From assembly GCF_040529335.1 (NCBI RefSeq), contig NZ_CP159534.1:6634001-6698000 (forward strand): a DNA stretch of 64,000 bases. The letters run 5' to 3'. Below the pieces are notes generated by a model. The model saw only the letters and a program-made list of their open reading frames with translations, did not search any database and was not told the DNA's origin. How positions within the stretch are numbered: position 1 is the first letter of the stretch; the number at the start of each line of letters is the position of its first letter. The translations under genes were made by a program, and so were the position numbers. This stretch comes from Streptomyces sp. HUAS MG91. GTDB taxonomy: Bacteria > Actinomycetota > Actinomycetes > Streptomycetales > Streptomycetaceae. This document shows, one piece after another, positions 24,930 to 33,805 of this stretch.

Positions 24930-26111
24930 GTGCCCGGTGAGCAGGACAGAAGCAGCGATGGCGACGTGCGGGTGGCCGAGGGGGGTCGTGCACCGGTGAC
25001 CGAGGAACGACGAGATGACGGGAAGGACCACCGGCGCGCGTCCGACGGCACGGTGGCGCAGGGCGATCTGGCGGACGGTGAGGCCGTCCTGGGCGTGGGC
25101 CTGACCGACGCGCCGCACGGCACGCCGCGGGAGGTGGTGCTGCGCGAGCGGGACCGGGAGGCGCACAGCGTTCCGCCCGACGGCCCGGGACCGGCCGACG
25201 TGCACCTGGAGTTCAGCGGGCCGCACCCGGCCGAGAGGTGCGCGCCGGAGGACTTCCACGCTGCCGAGGACGTGGCCCCCGGCATCGGCGCGGCCGTCGA
25301 CCGCTGCCTGGACGAGACCGGCGACGAAGGAGCCTTCGTACGGCAGGTGATGACCTGGGTCCCGGCGACGGGCCACTCGTTCTGGCTGATCGGCGGCGCC
25401 GTCCGCGACCTGGTCGACATCGGACCCGCGGCCCGCCCCAACGACCTCGACTTCGCCGGGACGCTGCCGCCCCTGCGCCTGCGCCAGGAACTCGACCTGC
25501 GTTCCGACCTCGCGGGCCTCGGCGACTATCGCGCACGCGTGAGCCCCGTGAGCCTGGTCGCCCACCTGTCCCGGCCCGAGCAGGGCGGCGGCGGACGCGT
25601 CCTGGAGTACAAGGCCCTCGCCGTGACCGACTTCCGGTTCTCCGCCTACGGCGGCGGCCTCGCCGAGGACGTCACCTCCCGCGACCTGACGATCAACAGC
25701 CTCTACTACGACCACGGACGGCACGTCCTCGCCGACCCGACCGGTCAGGGGCTCGCCCATCTGCGGTCCCGGCCGAAGGTGCTGGCGACCCGGAACACCG
25801 AGCGGGCCCCGGGCCGGTCCGCCCAACTGCTGATGCGCTTCCTCAAGTTCGGCGTGCGCTACCCGGACGCGGACACCAGCCGGCTCCGGGAGTGGGCCGC
25901 GCGCCTGCCGGACGACCTCCTCGATCGGCTGACCGAACGGGACTGGCCGGCCCTGGAGTGGGGCTGGCGCAAGACCGTCCCCGAGGCGGGACGGAAACGG
26001 GCACGCCAACTGGCGGCCGATCTCGGGCCGGTGGCACAGGCGTTGGTCCACCGCCTCGACGGGCCCGGGGAGACGGGCGGCGGCACGAGCGGCGAGGGGG
26101 AGCGCGCATGA
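24930..26111 (+). CDS. CCA/polyA-polymerase-like nucleotidyltransferase
   Basis: This 393-residue protein contains the head domain of class II CCA-adding enzymes and poly(A) polymerases. Visible motifs are GGAVRD at residues 155-160, the metal-binding D-x-D in NDLDFAG (Asp172 and Asp174), and the RRDFTIN-like RDLTINS at 251-257. A motif C-like run, QLLMRFLKFGVRYPD, follows. Residues 1-110 are charged and probably disordered. The C-terminal body and tail domains of housekeeping CCA enzymes are missing, so it is unlikely to be the essential tRNA enzyme. A GTG start with GGGAG five bases upstream was chosen. It overlaps the next gene by four bases and heads a three-gene operon. Confidence 0.8.
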   Translation: MPGEQDRSSDGDVRVAEGGRAPVTEERRDDGKDHRRASDGTVAQGDLADGEAVLGVGLTDAPHGTPREVVLRERDREAHSVPPDGPGPADVHLEFSGPHPAERCAPEDFHAAEDVAPGIGAAVDRCLDETGDEGAFVRQVMTWVPATGHSFWLIGGAVRDLVDIGPAARPNDLDFAGTLPPLRLRQELDLRSDLAGLGDYRARVSPVSLVAHLSRPEQGGGGRVLEYKALAVTDFRFSAYGGGLAEDVTSRDLTINSLYYDHGRHVLADPTGQGLAHLRSRPKVLATRNTERAPGRSAQLLMRFLKFGVRYPDADTSRLREWAARLPDDLLDRLTERDWPALEWGWRKTVPEAGRKRARQLAADLGPVAQALVHRLDGPGETGGGTSGEGERA

Positions 26112-27496
26112 GCGTCGTACACCGTCCTCTGACGTCCTGGGTGCGCGCCGCCGTCCCCGCCCCCGGCGGGGGCTGGACCCCGACGGGTCCCCTCAACGAC
26201 GCCGACGAGCGCTCCGACGCCCGGAGCCTGCCGCGCTTCGCCACCGGCTGGCGGCGCGTCGCGCTGCCCCTGGACGGGGGCGGGCACGCACTCGCCCTGC
26301 GCGAGACGGCCACCGGGAGCGCCGTGTTCGAACTCGACGACCTGGGGCAGCCGCTGCCCGCCGGGCCGGAGGTCGCCCGCACCGTCGAGGCGCTCGAACA
26401 GCGCTGGCCGGCCGACCGGTGGGAACCCGCGGAGGCCGAGGAGCTGCGCACCGCCGACCCCGACCTGCGGTTCAGCCTGCTCGACCGGATGACGGCCGAG
26501 GGACGTCCGGTGCCGGAGTGCTTCCACGTCCTGCCGTGGGAGCGGGTGGACCGGCTGGCCGACCGGGTGCGCGCGACGGTCGGGAGCACGGCGGACCGGC
26601 CGGCGCCGGACGGGTACGGGGGAGACGGAACCGTGCGGCTCCGGCACTACTTCTCGCCCGCCGGGTCGCGGTTCACCGCGGCTCTGGAACAGCTCGACGC
26701 CGCCCTGCGCGCGGGCGACACCCAGGTGCGGCGGGTGGCCACGACCGCCCTGTGCGCCCGGCTGTCGGGTGCCGCGACCGCCCGGATCCCGCAGGGCACC
26801 CGCGAGCACCTGGCGGAACTGCTGGCGGCGATCGGCGGGGCGGACCCCTTCCTCTCCACCACGGCCGCACTGGCCGTCGACCGGCTCGGCCGGGCCGCCC
26901 CCGAGCCCCTGGACGCCGACGGGTCCCCGGGCACGGCCGGCCGGACCGGCGGTGTCGTCTGGGGAGCGCTGGAGTACGGGCGGCCGGTGAGCGTGCGCAC
27001 CGAATTCGCGCTCGGCGCCGCCGGCGACGACCCGCAGCGCATCCGGGAAACGGTGGCGCGTGAGGCGTTCACCGTCACCCTGACCCTCTCCTCCCGCGGT
27101 GACGTGTACGTCTCCGTGGCGACCCAGGTCGACACGCACGAGCGTCTGCTGTCCGCCGGGTACGGGGACGTGCTGCTGCTCCCGGTGCGCGTCACCGGCG
27201 CGGCCGAGGCGACGGACGTGTACGTGCTGCTGCGCGAGGGCAGCCGCGGCCGCGCCGGGGCGCTCAGGCTGACCGTGGCGCGGGGACGCCCGGACGTGGT
27301 CGGGGCGGACCAGTCGGGCCCGCCGCTGGGCCGCGCCGACGTGCCCTCGCTCGACCCGGCCGTGGTCCGGGCCACGCAGGCGTGCCTGGGACTCTCCTCC
27401 GACCTGGACGCCTGGCAGGACCTCGTGGCGGACCTCGCCGCCGGCCATCCGGTACGGCGTGCCGTGGAGGAAGCGGCGGACGGGGGAGAGGAGTGA
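26108..27496 (+). CDS. Unrecognised protein, middle gene of the Lon-WD40 operon
   Basis: I do not recognise a family for this 462-residue protein. Residues 1-100 include an aromatic-rich segment (FATGWRRVALPLDGGGHALALRE). A helical stretch with PECFHVLPWERVDRLADRVRA follows near 140. The region RFTAALEQLDAALRAGDTQVRR at about 185 begins a helical domain. The last third looks rich in strands: AFTVTLTLSSRGDVYVSVAT, GYGDVLLLPVRV and TDVYVLLREG. There is no signal peptide or membrane helix. It overlaps both neighbours by four bases (ATGA upstream, GTGA downstream), so equal expression and physical association with the nucleotidyltransferase and the Lon-like protein are likely. Confidence 0.72.
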   Translation: MSVVHRPLTSWVRAAVPAPGGGWTPTGPLNDADERSDARSLPRFATGWRRVALPLDGGGHALALRETATGSAVFELDDLGQPLPAGPEVARTVEALEQRWPADRWEPAEAEELRTADPDLRFSLLDRMTAEGRPVPECFHVLPWERVDRLADRVRATVGSTADRPAPDGYGGDGTVRLRHYFSPAGSRFTAALEQLDAALRAGDTQVRRVATTALCARLSGAATARIPQGTREHLAELLAAIGGADPFLSTTAALAVDRLGRAAPEPLDADGSPGTAGRTGGVVWGALEYGRPVSVRTEFALGAAGDDPQRIRETVAREAFTVTLTLSSRGDVYVSVATQVDTHERLLSAGYGDVLLLPVRVTGAAEATDVYVLLREGSRGRAGALRLTVARGRPDVVGADQSGPPLGRADVPSLDPAVVRATQACLGLSSDLDAWQDLVADLAAGHPVRRAVEEAADGGEE

Positions 27497-30400
27497 GAGG
27501 CGGGGCGATTCTGTCGCGTGCGGGTCTGCCGCGCTCGGGGCGCGAGCAGGCGGAGGCCCGGGCGGAGGAGGAGAAGGCGCTCGGCAGACTCGATCTCGCG
27601 CTGAGCACCGACCCCGATCCGACCCTGGACCCCGCCGACTCCGATGCCGTGTGCGCGCCCCTGTACGGCGAACGCGCCGTGCTCGTCCCGTGGCTGGGCC
27701 GCCTGGTGAAGGACGGCGACACGGCGCGGCTGCGCGGCCTGTACGCCGGAGAGAGCGAGCTGCACGACCGTCTGGGCGGGCTCACCGGCCACCAGTCGCC
27801 CGCGGAGCTGGTCCGCGAGCTCAACGAGGCGTGCGGACGCAGGGTGTTCGGGAGACGGCAGTGGGCGGGCCTGCACGCCGTGCGGGTGCAGGCCGGGCTC
27901 GCCCTGGAGCTGGTCGACCCCGACCCGGACCCGGGCCGTCTCGCCGTGGCCCTCGCCTGGTACGAGCGGGCAGGCGCCTCGCCGCGCGGTCTGGCGGGTC
28001 CGTGGACGCCGGCGCAACTCGCCGACGGGGACGCGCCGTTGGAGCGCGCGCTGGAACGGCTCGCGCGGACGGCCGGGTGGACCGGCGGTGCGGAGGGTGC
28101 CTCGGACGGCGCCCCGGGCTGTGAGGGACCGGCCGCGGTCGCGGCCGTCGCCCTGGCCCTGTGCCGGCTCGCGCTGGGACGGCTGCCGGGCAGCACCCGC
28201 AGGCCGGCGACCGTACGGACGCTGTACGCACTCAACGGCGCCGGTTTCTCCGGCCGCCTCTCGCTGACCGTCATGCGGGACGGGCCCCGCTGTCTGGTGC
28301 CGGACCCGGAGACGATGACGCTGTTCACGGCGGACGAACCGTTCACCGAGGCGCTGGGCAACGCGTGGCAGGCGGCGGGCGGCAGACTGACCGGCACCGT
28401 GGTGTGGTCGCTCTCCGGCGTCACGAGATCCTCCGAACAGACGGGCAGGAACGGAGCACGGCACCGGGTCGCCGGTCCCTCGCTCGGCGCCGCCTTCGCG
28501 GTCCTGCTGCACGAACTCGCCCGCCCCCGCACCAGCCGCCTCACCCTCCGCTTCGTCACCCCGTCCAACGCCCTCAGCGCGGCCGTCACCCCCGGCGGAC
28601 AGCTGGGGCCCGTCTCCGGCATCCGCGCGAAGGTGGGCGCCGCCGACGGCGTCAGGATCCTCGTCGTCTCGGGGCGGGACGGACCCGAGGCACTCGGCGC
28701 CGCCGCCGAACGCCCCGACGGCAGACCCGAGGTCAAGACAGCCGACGACGTGCGGCAGGCCGCGCGCCACGTCCGCAAGTTCGACTGGAAGACCCTGTTC
28801 CGCGTGCTCGTCCCCCCGCTCGCCGTCGGACTGGTCATCGCCTCGGTGCTCGCCTACGCACAGCACCTGAGCACCCTGGCCGAAGCACGGCAGAGGCAGG
28901 CGCGCAGTCTGCTCAACGAAGCCGCCTCGGTTCAGGACGCCGACCCCGCCGAGGCGTTGCGGCTGGCGCTGACGGCCCAGCGCATCGACGCGAGCGACGC
29001 CGCCCGCGACGCCATGCTGCGCATCCTCCTGGAGACCCGCTACCGGGGCGAGATCCCCGCTCCGGCGGCGACGGGTGCGCCGGAGGCGATCGCCTACACA
29101 CGCGGCGGGCGCACGTTCCTCACCCGGGCGAAGGACCGCGTCACCGTGTGGGACGCGGTGTCGCGCAAGAAGGTGGCGACCGCGTCCGCGCCCCGCGACG
29201 ACGGCCCCGACACCCGTTCCTCCCGCGTCGACCCCGCCGCGATCCTGCTCCCGCTGACCGCGCCCGGCGGGTCGACCGTGCTCATCGGCGCGACCGGTCA
29301 CCGGGCCGACCTGTGGAGCTTCGCCGACCCGGCGCACCCGCGCCGCCTCGGCACGCTGCCCGGCGGACAGGTGCTGCGCGCGGCCGTCAGCGGCGACGGG
29401 CGGACGCTCGCCGTCCTGGGGCCCACCGGCGCGAGCGACGCCGACGGGGAGACATCGCAGGAACTGAGGGTGTACGACGTGACGGACCCGGACGCGCCCC
29501 GGCGCACCGGCCGGTTCGCGCGCTACGCACGCGAGGAGGGCACCGCGCTCCACGCCGTCACGGTCAACCACTCGGGCACCCTGGTCGCGGTCACCGACGG
29601 CAGCACCATCCGGGTGCACGACACCGCGAAGGCCGCCCTTCCCACGGCGTACACCATCAACCCCCGGGTGTCCGCCGGGGCGGACGACCCGAGGGCCGGA
29701 GGCGACATCAACCCCACGACCGACCTGGATTTCGGCGTCGGCGAGGGCTTCGGCGACACCCTCTACAGCACGACGACGCATCCTCTGTCGGCCTCCGTGG
29801 GCGCGGGAGACAAATTCGTGCGCAGGTGGCGACTGGAGCAAGCGGGCGGCGCCCGGGGGAAGGCGGTCCTCGAGGACACCGTCCGCGGAACGATGAAGAT
29901 GGTGCCCGGTCCGCACAGCGTGGGCGCGGCGGTGGACGAGAACGGTGTGCTCCTCCTCGGCACCGAGATCGTCCTGCGGACGAAGCCCGGCCGGGTGTCG
30001 ACCGACCCGGTGACGGAGGAACGGGCGCCGTTGTTCGTGTACAGCCCCGACGGGACACGTCTCGCGGTGCGCGGGGACGACGGCACCGTGCGGTTCTGGT
30101 CCGTCGGCGACGTCTCCGCGGCCACCGCGGCGGATCCGCCGCGCTCGCTCAAGGCCCACGCCTTCGCCGCCGGAGCGTCGGTGCTCGCCGCCACCCAGTA
30201 CCTCTCCGGAACGCGACAGCAGGAACGGGAGACCGTCCTGCTCGACACGTCCTCCGGACCGCCGTACCGCGTCCTGGCCACGCTGCCCGAGCCCGCCGAC
30301 GCCCTGGGAATCGACAAGGACGCCACCCGGCTCGCCGTCCTGAACCGGGGAACGGTGTCGCTGTGGGACATCGGCGACCGCAAGCGACCGCGCCCCCTCG

Positions 30401-31470
30401 ACGCGGCGCTCACGCTGCCCGCCGACATCGCGCAGGAGGCCTCCGGCCCGAGCGCCGACGGAACGGGAAACGCGACCGGGGGGATCGACGCCCTTCTGGT
30501 CGCACCGGACGGCCGGACGGTGATCGCCGATCGGCCGGGTGCGGGCGAGGCACTGGTCTGGCGGGTGAACGCGGGCGGCACGGCGGCCGGGAAGGCGCAG
30601 CGCCTCTCGAAGGGCGCCGAGCGCCCGGTGACCGACGGGTCCGGGACCTGGACCGGCACGCCGTCACCGGGCGACACTCCCCTGGACGGGCCGGGGCCGG
30701 AGGAGTACGGGACGGAACCGACGGGCATGCCGTCACCCGGCGACATCCCGGGTGACGGGGCGTGGCCCGACGAGTACGACACCGCCTCTCTGGTCACCCG
30801 CGCGGCTTCGCTCGCGCCCTCCGCTGCCGCCGCGCCGGTGCCGGTGCCGGTGCCGGTGTCCGCGTCCGCCGACGTCCCCGACGCGCGCGCCGGGGCCCTC
30901 TCTCCCGACGGCAGAACGCTCGTCCTGGACGGCGGAGCCGCCGGTCTGGCGGTGTGGGACGTGTCGGGAACGGGAGCCCCGGAGAGGACGCACGTGATCA
31001 AGAACGGGGCGGGGTCGGGCCGTCTCCTGTTCAGCGAGGACAGCCACACGCTCCGCTCCGGCACGAAGGGCTGGCACCTGGACGGCGATACGAAACCACG
31101 GGCCGCCGAGAAACTGCCGGTCCCCAAGGGCGTGCACGACATGGACGTCGTCACGGAGGGCTCCTGGGGAGCGCTCGGGGTGAGCCGCTCGTACAAGAAC
31201 CTGAACGTCTGGTTCCTCCGCAAGGACATGGAGCCGGTGTCCGTCGGCACGGCCGGGTTCGCCGAGTGGCCGCAGGCGCTCGCGCTCCGGCCGGGTCGCG
31301 TCCTGATGGGCTACTCCGCCTTCGCCGAACGGGACGCGACGGAAGCGGTCACGGCGGCCGAGGACCCCGCGGCGGCGGCGTGCGCGGCCACCGGCCGGGG
31401 TCTCACCCGCACCGAACTCGCCCACTACGCCGACGACGCCGAGTGGCAGCCGGCCTGCCCGGACACGTGA
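27493..31470 (+). CDS. Lon-like protease - transmembrane - WD40-like propeller fusion
   Basis: This 1325-residue protein has three clear parts. Residues 1-220 form a helical domain I cannot name. Residues 230-410 resemble the Lon (S16) proteolytic domain: GPSLGAAFAVLLHELARP with the candidate nucleophile Ser330, and PVSGIRAKVGAADG with Lys380 aligning with the catalytic lysine of Lon. A single membrane helix follows (PPLAVGLVIASVLAYAQ, about 438-458). Next comes the helical spacer often seen before STAND-associated propellers (RQARSLLNEAASVQDADPAE). The rest is beta-propeller-like, with VTVWDAVSRKK, VRFWSVGD, VSLWDIGDRKRP and LAVWDVSGTG. A Pro/Gly-rich insertion around residues 1050-1095 has a duplicated PSPGD block. 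The GTG start overlaps the previous stop. Confidence 0.82.
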   Translation: MRGGAILSRAGLPRSGREQAEARAEEEKALGRLDLALSTDPDPTLDPADSDAVCAPLYGERAVLVPWLGRLVKDGDTARLRGLYAGESELHDRLGGLTGHQSPAELVRELNEACGRRVFGRRQWAGLHAVRVQAGLALELVDPDPDPGRLAVALAWYERAGASPRGLAGPWTPAQLADGDAPLERALERLARTAGWTGGAEGASDGAPGCEGPAAVAAVALALCRLALGRLPGSTRRPATVRTLYALNGAGFSGRLSLTVMRDGPRCLVPDPETMTLFTADEPFTEALGNAWQAAGGRLTGTVVWSLSGVTRSSEQTGRNGARHRVAGPSLGAAFAVLLHELARPRTSRLTLRFVTPSNALSAAVTPGGQLGPVSGIRAKVGAADGVRILVVSGRDGPEALGAAAERPDGRPEVKTADDVRQAARHVRKFDWKTLFRVLVPPLAVGLVIASVLAYAQHLSTLAEARQRQARSLLNEAASVQDADPAEALRLALTAQRIDASDAARDAMLRILLETRYRGEIPAPAATGAPEAIAYTRGGRTFLTRAKDRVTVWDAVSRKKVATASAPRDDGPDTRSSRVDPAAILLPLTAPGGSTVLIGATGHRADLWSFADPAHPRRLGTLPGGQVLRAAVSGDGRTLAVLGPTGASDADGETSQELRVYDVTDPDAPRRTGRFARYAREEGTALHAVTVNHSGTLVAVTDGSTIRVHDTAKAALPTAYTINPRVSAGADDPRAGGDINPTTDLDFGVGEGFGDTLYSTTTHPLSASVGAGDKFVRRWRLEQAGGARGKAVLEDTVRGTMKMVPGPHSVGAAVDENGVLLLGTEIVLRTKPGRVSTDPVTEERAPLFVYSPDGTRLAVRGDDGTVRFWSVGDVSAATAADPPRSLKAHAFAAGASVLAATQYLSGTRQQERETVLLDTSSGPPYRVLATLPEPADALGIDKDATRLAVLNRGTVSLWDIGDRKRPRPLDAALTLPADIAQEASGPSADGTGNATGGIDALLVAPDGRTVIADRPGAGEALVWRVNAGGTAAGKAQRLSKGAERPVTDGSGTWTGTPSPGDTPLDGPGPEEYGTEPTGMPSPGDIPGDGAWPDEYDTASLVTRAASLAPSAAAAPVPVPVPVSASADVPDARAGALSPDGRTLVLDGGAAGLAVWDVSGTGAPERTHVIKNGAGSGRLLFSEDSHTLRSGTKGWHLDGDTKPRAAEKLPVPKGVHDMDVVTEGSWGALGVSRSYKNLNVWFLRKDMEPVSVGTAGFAEWPQALALRPGRVLMGYSAFAERDATEAVTAAEDPAAAACAATGRGLTRTELAHYADDAEWQPACPDT

Positions 31471-31509
31471 GGGTCCACTGCCGACCCCGCTGATCCCGAC
31501 GCGTCCGTC

Positions 31510-31515
31510 TACCCT
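31510..31515 (+). promoter_or_regulatory. Candidate -10 hexamer TACCCT for leaderless araC-type gene
   Basis: TACCCT ends seven bases before the ATG at 31523, and no ribosome binding site is seen between them. No clear -35 could be picked. Confidence 0.3.
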
Positions 31516-31522
31516 GGCCGGT

Positions 31523-32296
31523 ATGGACGTCTCCGCAGGGTTCCTGGAGGAACCGCGGGCACGCGGCGCCTTCCCGGCCAGGGACTCGCCGCACGACGGC
31601 GGGTACACGGAGCGGGCCGCACGGGTGCCGGGCGCGGTGCTGTGGACGCGCACCCTCGACCCGGCCCACGGCCCGGTCGAGCCCGTGCTGCCCGACGGCT
31701 GCATGGACCTGCTGTGGCTGGAGGACGGTTCGGGGGAGCTGCGGATCGCGGGCCCCGACACCCGGGCCCACCGCCCCGCCGCGGACACCGTCACCCGGTA
31801 CGCGGGCATCCGGTTCGCCCCGGGCGCCGCTCCCGCCTGGCTGGGCGTCCCGGCCCACGAACTGCGCGACCGGGGTGTCGGCCTGGCCGATCTGTGGCCG
31901 TCGGCGCGGGTGCGCCGGCTCACCGAGCGGATCGGGGCGGCCGCCGACCCGGCCGCGGAACTGGAGGCCGTCGCCGTCGATCTCGCGGGGGCGGCGGCCC
32001 CGCCCGACCCGCTGCTCGCCGGGATCGTGGGCGCGCTGCGCTCGGGCGCGACCGTCGCCGAGACCGCCCGGCTGACGGGGCTCGGACCCCGGCTCCTGCA
32101 CCGCCGCTCCCTGACGGCGTTCGGCTACGGCCCCAAGACGCTCGCCCGCGTCCTGCGCCTCCAGCGCGCCCTCGCGCTGGCCCGCGCCGGCGTCCCCTTC
32201 GCCGAGACGGCGGCCCGCGCCGGATACACGGACCAGGCCCATCTCTCGCGCGACGTCAAGGACTTGACGGGGCTCACGCTGCGCGGCCTCGTCTGA
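31523..32296 (+). CDS. AraC family transcriptional regulator
   Basis: The 257-residue protein carries a ligand-sensing N-terminal domain of the kind often paired with AraC helix-turn-helix segments (PVLPDGCMDLLWLEDGS, then YAGIRFAPGAAPAWLGVP). Two helix-turn-helix units follow in the last 100 residues: ATVAETARLTGLGPRLLHRRSL and VPFAETAARAGYTDQAHLSRD, the second being the canonical AraC signature. It converges with the VOC gene, which ends 12 bases beyond it, and may regulate it or mmuM. The effector is not visible. Confidence 0.87.
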   Translation: MDVSAGFLEEPRARGAFPARDSPHDGGYTERAARVPGAVLWTRTLDPAHGPVEPVLPDGCMDLLWLEDGSGELRIAGPDTRAHRPAADTVTRYAGIRFAPGAAPAWLGVPAHELRDRGVGLADLWPSARVRRLTERIGAAADPAAELEAVAVDLAGAAAPPDPLLAGIVGALRSGATVAETARLTGLGPRLLHRRSLTAFGYGPKTLARVLRLQRALALARAGVPFAETAARAGYTDQAHLSRDVKDLTGLTLRGLV

Positions 32297-32308
32297 GCCC
32301 GGAGCCCG

Positions 32309-32677
32309 CTACGCGAACAGGTCGATCTGATTGCCGTCCGGATCGCGCACCACGGCGTACCGCTGTCCCCAGGGCGCGTCGAACGGCTTGCTCTCGCCGT
32401 GGTGGCCGGCGCCCGTCACCCTGTCGTACGCCGCGTCGACCCCGGCCGCGTCGCCGCAGTGGAAGGCCAGCGCGATCCGGCCGCGGCCGGCGTCCGCCGC
32501 GCTCTCGTCGGGGTCGAACATCAACCGGATCCCACCGGCCAGTTCCGTCTCCACGTGCGGCTGCCGCTCGGCGCCCTCGGGGAACGCGAGGCCGAGCAGC
32601 CGGTAGAAGGCGAGGGACGCGGCGAGATCGCCGGTGGCGACGCCGATGGCGTCCATGCGGATGCTGATGTCGTTCAT
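32309..32677 (-). CDS. VOC (glyoxalase/bleomycin resistance) superfamily protein
   Basis: This short 122-residue protein has the paired beta-alpha-beta-beta-beta units of the VOC fold: VATGDLAASLAFYRLLGL in the first unit and GRIALAFHCGDAAGVDAAYDRV then YAVVRDPDGNQIDLF in the second. The final DPDGN-x-I-x-L-F is typical of the superfamily. Metal ligands would be a histidine or glutamate from each half, but the first is not certain. The ATG at 32675-32677 was chosen over upstream extensions. Enzyme substrate is unknown. It is divergent from mmuM. Confidence 0.85.
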   Translation of the reverse strand: MNDISIRMDAIGVATGDLAASLAFYRLLGLAFPEGAERQPHVETELAGGIRLMFDPDESAADAGRGRIALAFHCGDAAGVDAAYDRVTGAGHHGESKPFDAPWGQRYAVVRDPDGNQIDLFA

Positions 32678-32754
32678 GCGCCTCACCGTAGGCGGACGGC
32701 ACGCCACCGGTCTTGTACGAAACGGACGCCTCGTTCCCCGCGGAGACCTCCTAG

Positions 32755-32760
32755 TACGGT
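32755..32760 (+). promoter_or_regulatory. Candidate -10 hexamer TACGGT for leaderless mmuM
   Basis: TACGGT ends seven bases before the mmuM ATG at 32768. The intervening cgggcgc has no anti-16S complementarity. Confidence 0.35.
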
Positions 32761-32767
32761 CGGGCGC

Positions 32768-33670
32768 ATGAACACCTCCCTGGCGTCCGCCCTGCGCGGC
32801 GACGCGGCGATCGTCCTCGACGGCGGGCTGTCCAACCAGCTGGAGGCCGCCGGGCACGACCTGAGCGACGAGCTGTGGTCGGCGCGGCTGCTCGCCGACC
32901 ACCCGGAGGCGATCGTCGCCGCCCACCGCGCCTACTACGAGGCGGGCGCGAGCGTCGCCATCACCGCCAGCTACCAGGCCACCTTCGACGGGTTCGCCCG
33001 GCACGGCATCGGACACGGGCGCGCCGCCGAACTGATGGCGCTGAGCGTGGAGCTGGCGCGGGAGGCGGCCCGGCGGACGGGCGCCGGGCGGCCGCTGTGG
33101 GTGGCCGCGTCCGCGGGCCCGTACGGGGCGATGCTCGCCGACGGATCGGAGTACCGGGGCCGGTACGGGCTGAGCGTCGCGGAGCTGGAGCGGTTCCACC
33201 GGCCGCGCCTCGAAGTGCTCGCCGGGGCGGGGCCGGACGTCCTCGCCCTGGAGACCGTCCCCGACGCCGACGAGGCCCGGGCACTGCTGCGGGCGGTGCG
33301 CGGGCTCGGGGTCCCGGCCTGGCTCTCGTACAGCGTCGACGGCGACCGCACCCGCGCGGGCCAGCCGCTCGACGAGGCGTTCGCCCTCGCCGCCGACGTC
33401 CCGGAGATCATCGCGGTCGGGGTGAACTGCTGCGCGCCCGAGGACGTGGACCACGCCGTCGAGCTGGCGGCCCGGAGCACCGGGAAGCCGGTGGTGGTCT
33501 ACCCGAACAGCGGCGAGACCTGGGACGCGCGGGCGCGCCGCTGGGCCGGGCAGGGCTCGTTCTCGGGCGAACTGGTCACCGGCTGGCGGGACCGCGGCGC
33601 GAGGCTGATCGGAGGGTGCTGCCGGGTGGGACCCGGGGTGATCTCGGAGCTCGGATCGAGCCTCGCCTGA
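32768..33670 (+). CDS. mmuM: Homocysteine S-methyltransferase (MmuM)
   Basis: MmuM transfers a methyl group from S-methylmethionine or S-adenosylmethionine to homocysteine, giving methionine. This 300-residue protein shows the family start (VLDGGLSNQLEAAGHDL), the barrel strand motif ITASYQATFDGFARHG, and the zinc-binding cysteines in GVNCCAPEDV and IGGCCRVGP. Its length is standard. It follows a likely leaderless promoter and converges with an oxidoreductase, from which it is separated by a strong hairpin. No adjacent amino acid permease is present, unlike the mmuPM pair of enterobacteria. Confidence 0.92.
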   Translation: MNTSLASALRGDAAIVLDGGLSNQLEAAGHDLSDELWSARLLADHPEAIVAAHRAYYEAGASVAITASYQATFDGFARHGIGHGRAAELMALSVELAREAARRTGAGRPLWVAASAGPYGAMLADGSEYRGRYGLSVAELERFHRPRLEVLAGAGPDVLALETVPDADEARALLRAVRGLGVPAWLSYSVDGDRTRAGQPLDEAFALAADVPEIIAVGVNCCAPEDVDHAVELAARSTGKPVVVYPNSGETWDARARRWAGQGSFSGELVTGWRDRGARLIGGCCRVGPGVISELGSSLA

Positions 33671-33767
33671 CCGGCCGCCCGGCCGTCACGGCTTGAGCGC
33701 GACCGCCGCCACCGGCTCTTCCAGGTCAAGTCCCCTTCCCGCGAAGCGCGTTGGAGAGAACGACGGC

Positions 33768-33801
33768 CGCGCGGTGCGGGGAGCGTGCCCCGCACCGCGC
33801 G
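33768..33801. terminator. Bidirectional terminator between mmuM and the oxidoreductase
   Basis: CGCGCGGTGCGGGG (33768-33781, read with its first base C) pairs with CCCCGCACCGCGCG (33788-33801) around a six-base loop, with no mismatch. It sits between two convergent genes, directly before the oxidoreductase stop. Confidence 0.75.
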
Positions 33802-33805
33802 CCGG

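Noticed and set aside
24930-26111. Housekeeping tRNA CCA-adding enzyme
   Set aside because: The protein has the head motifs but is short, lacks the usual body and tail, and lies in an accessory operon.
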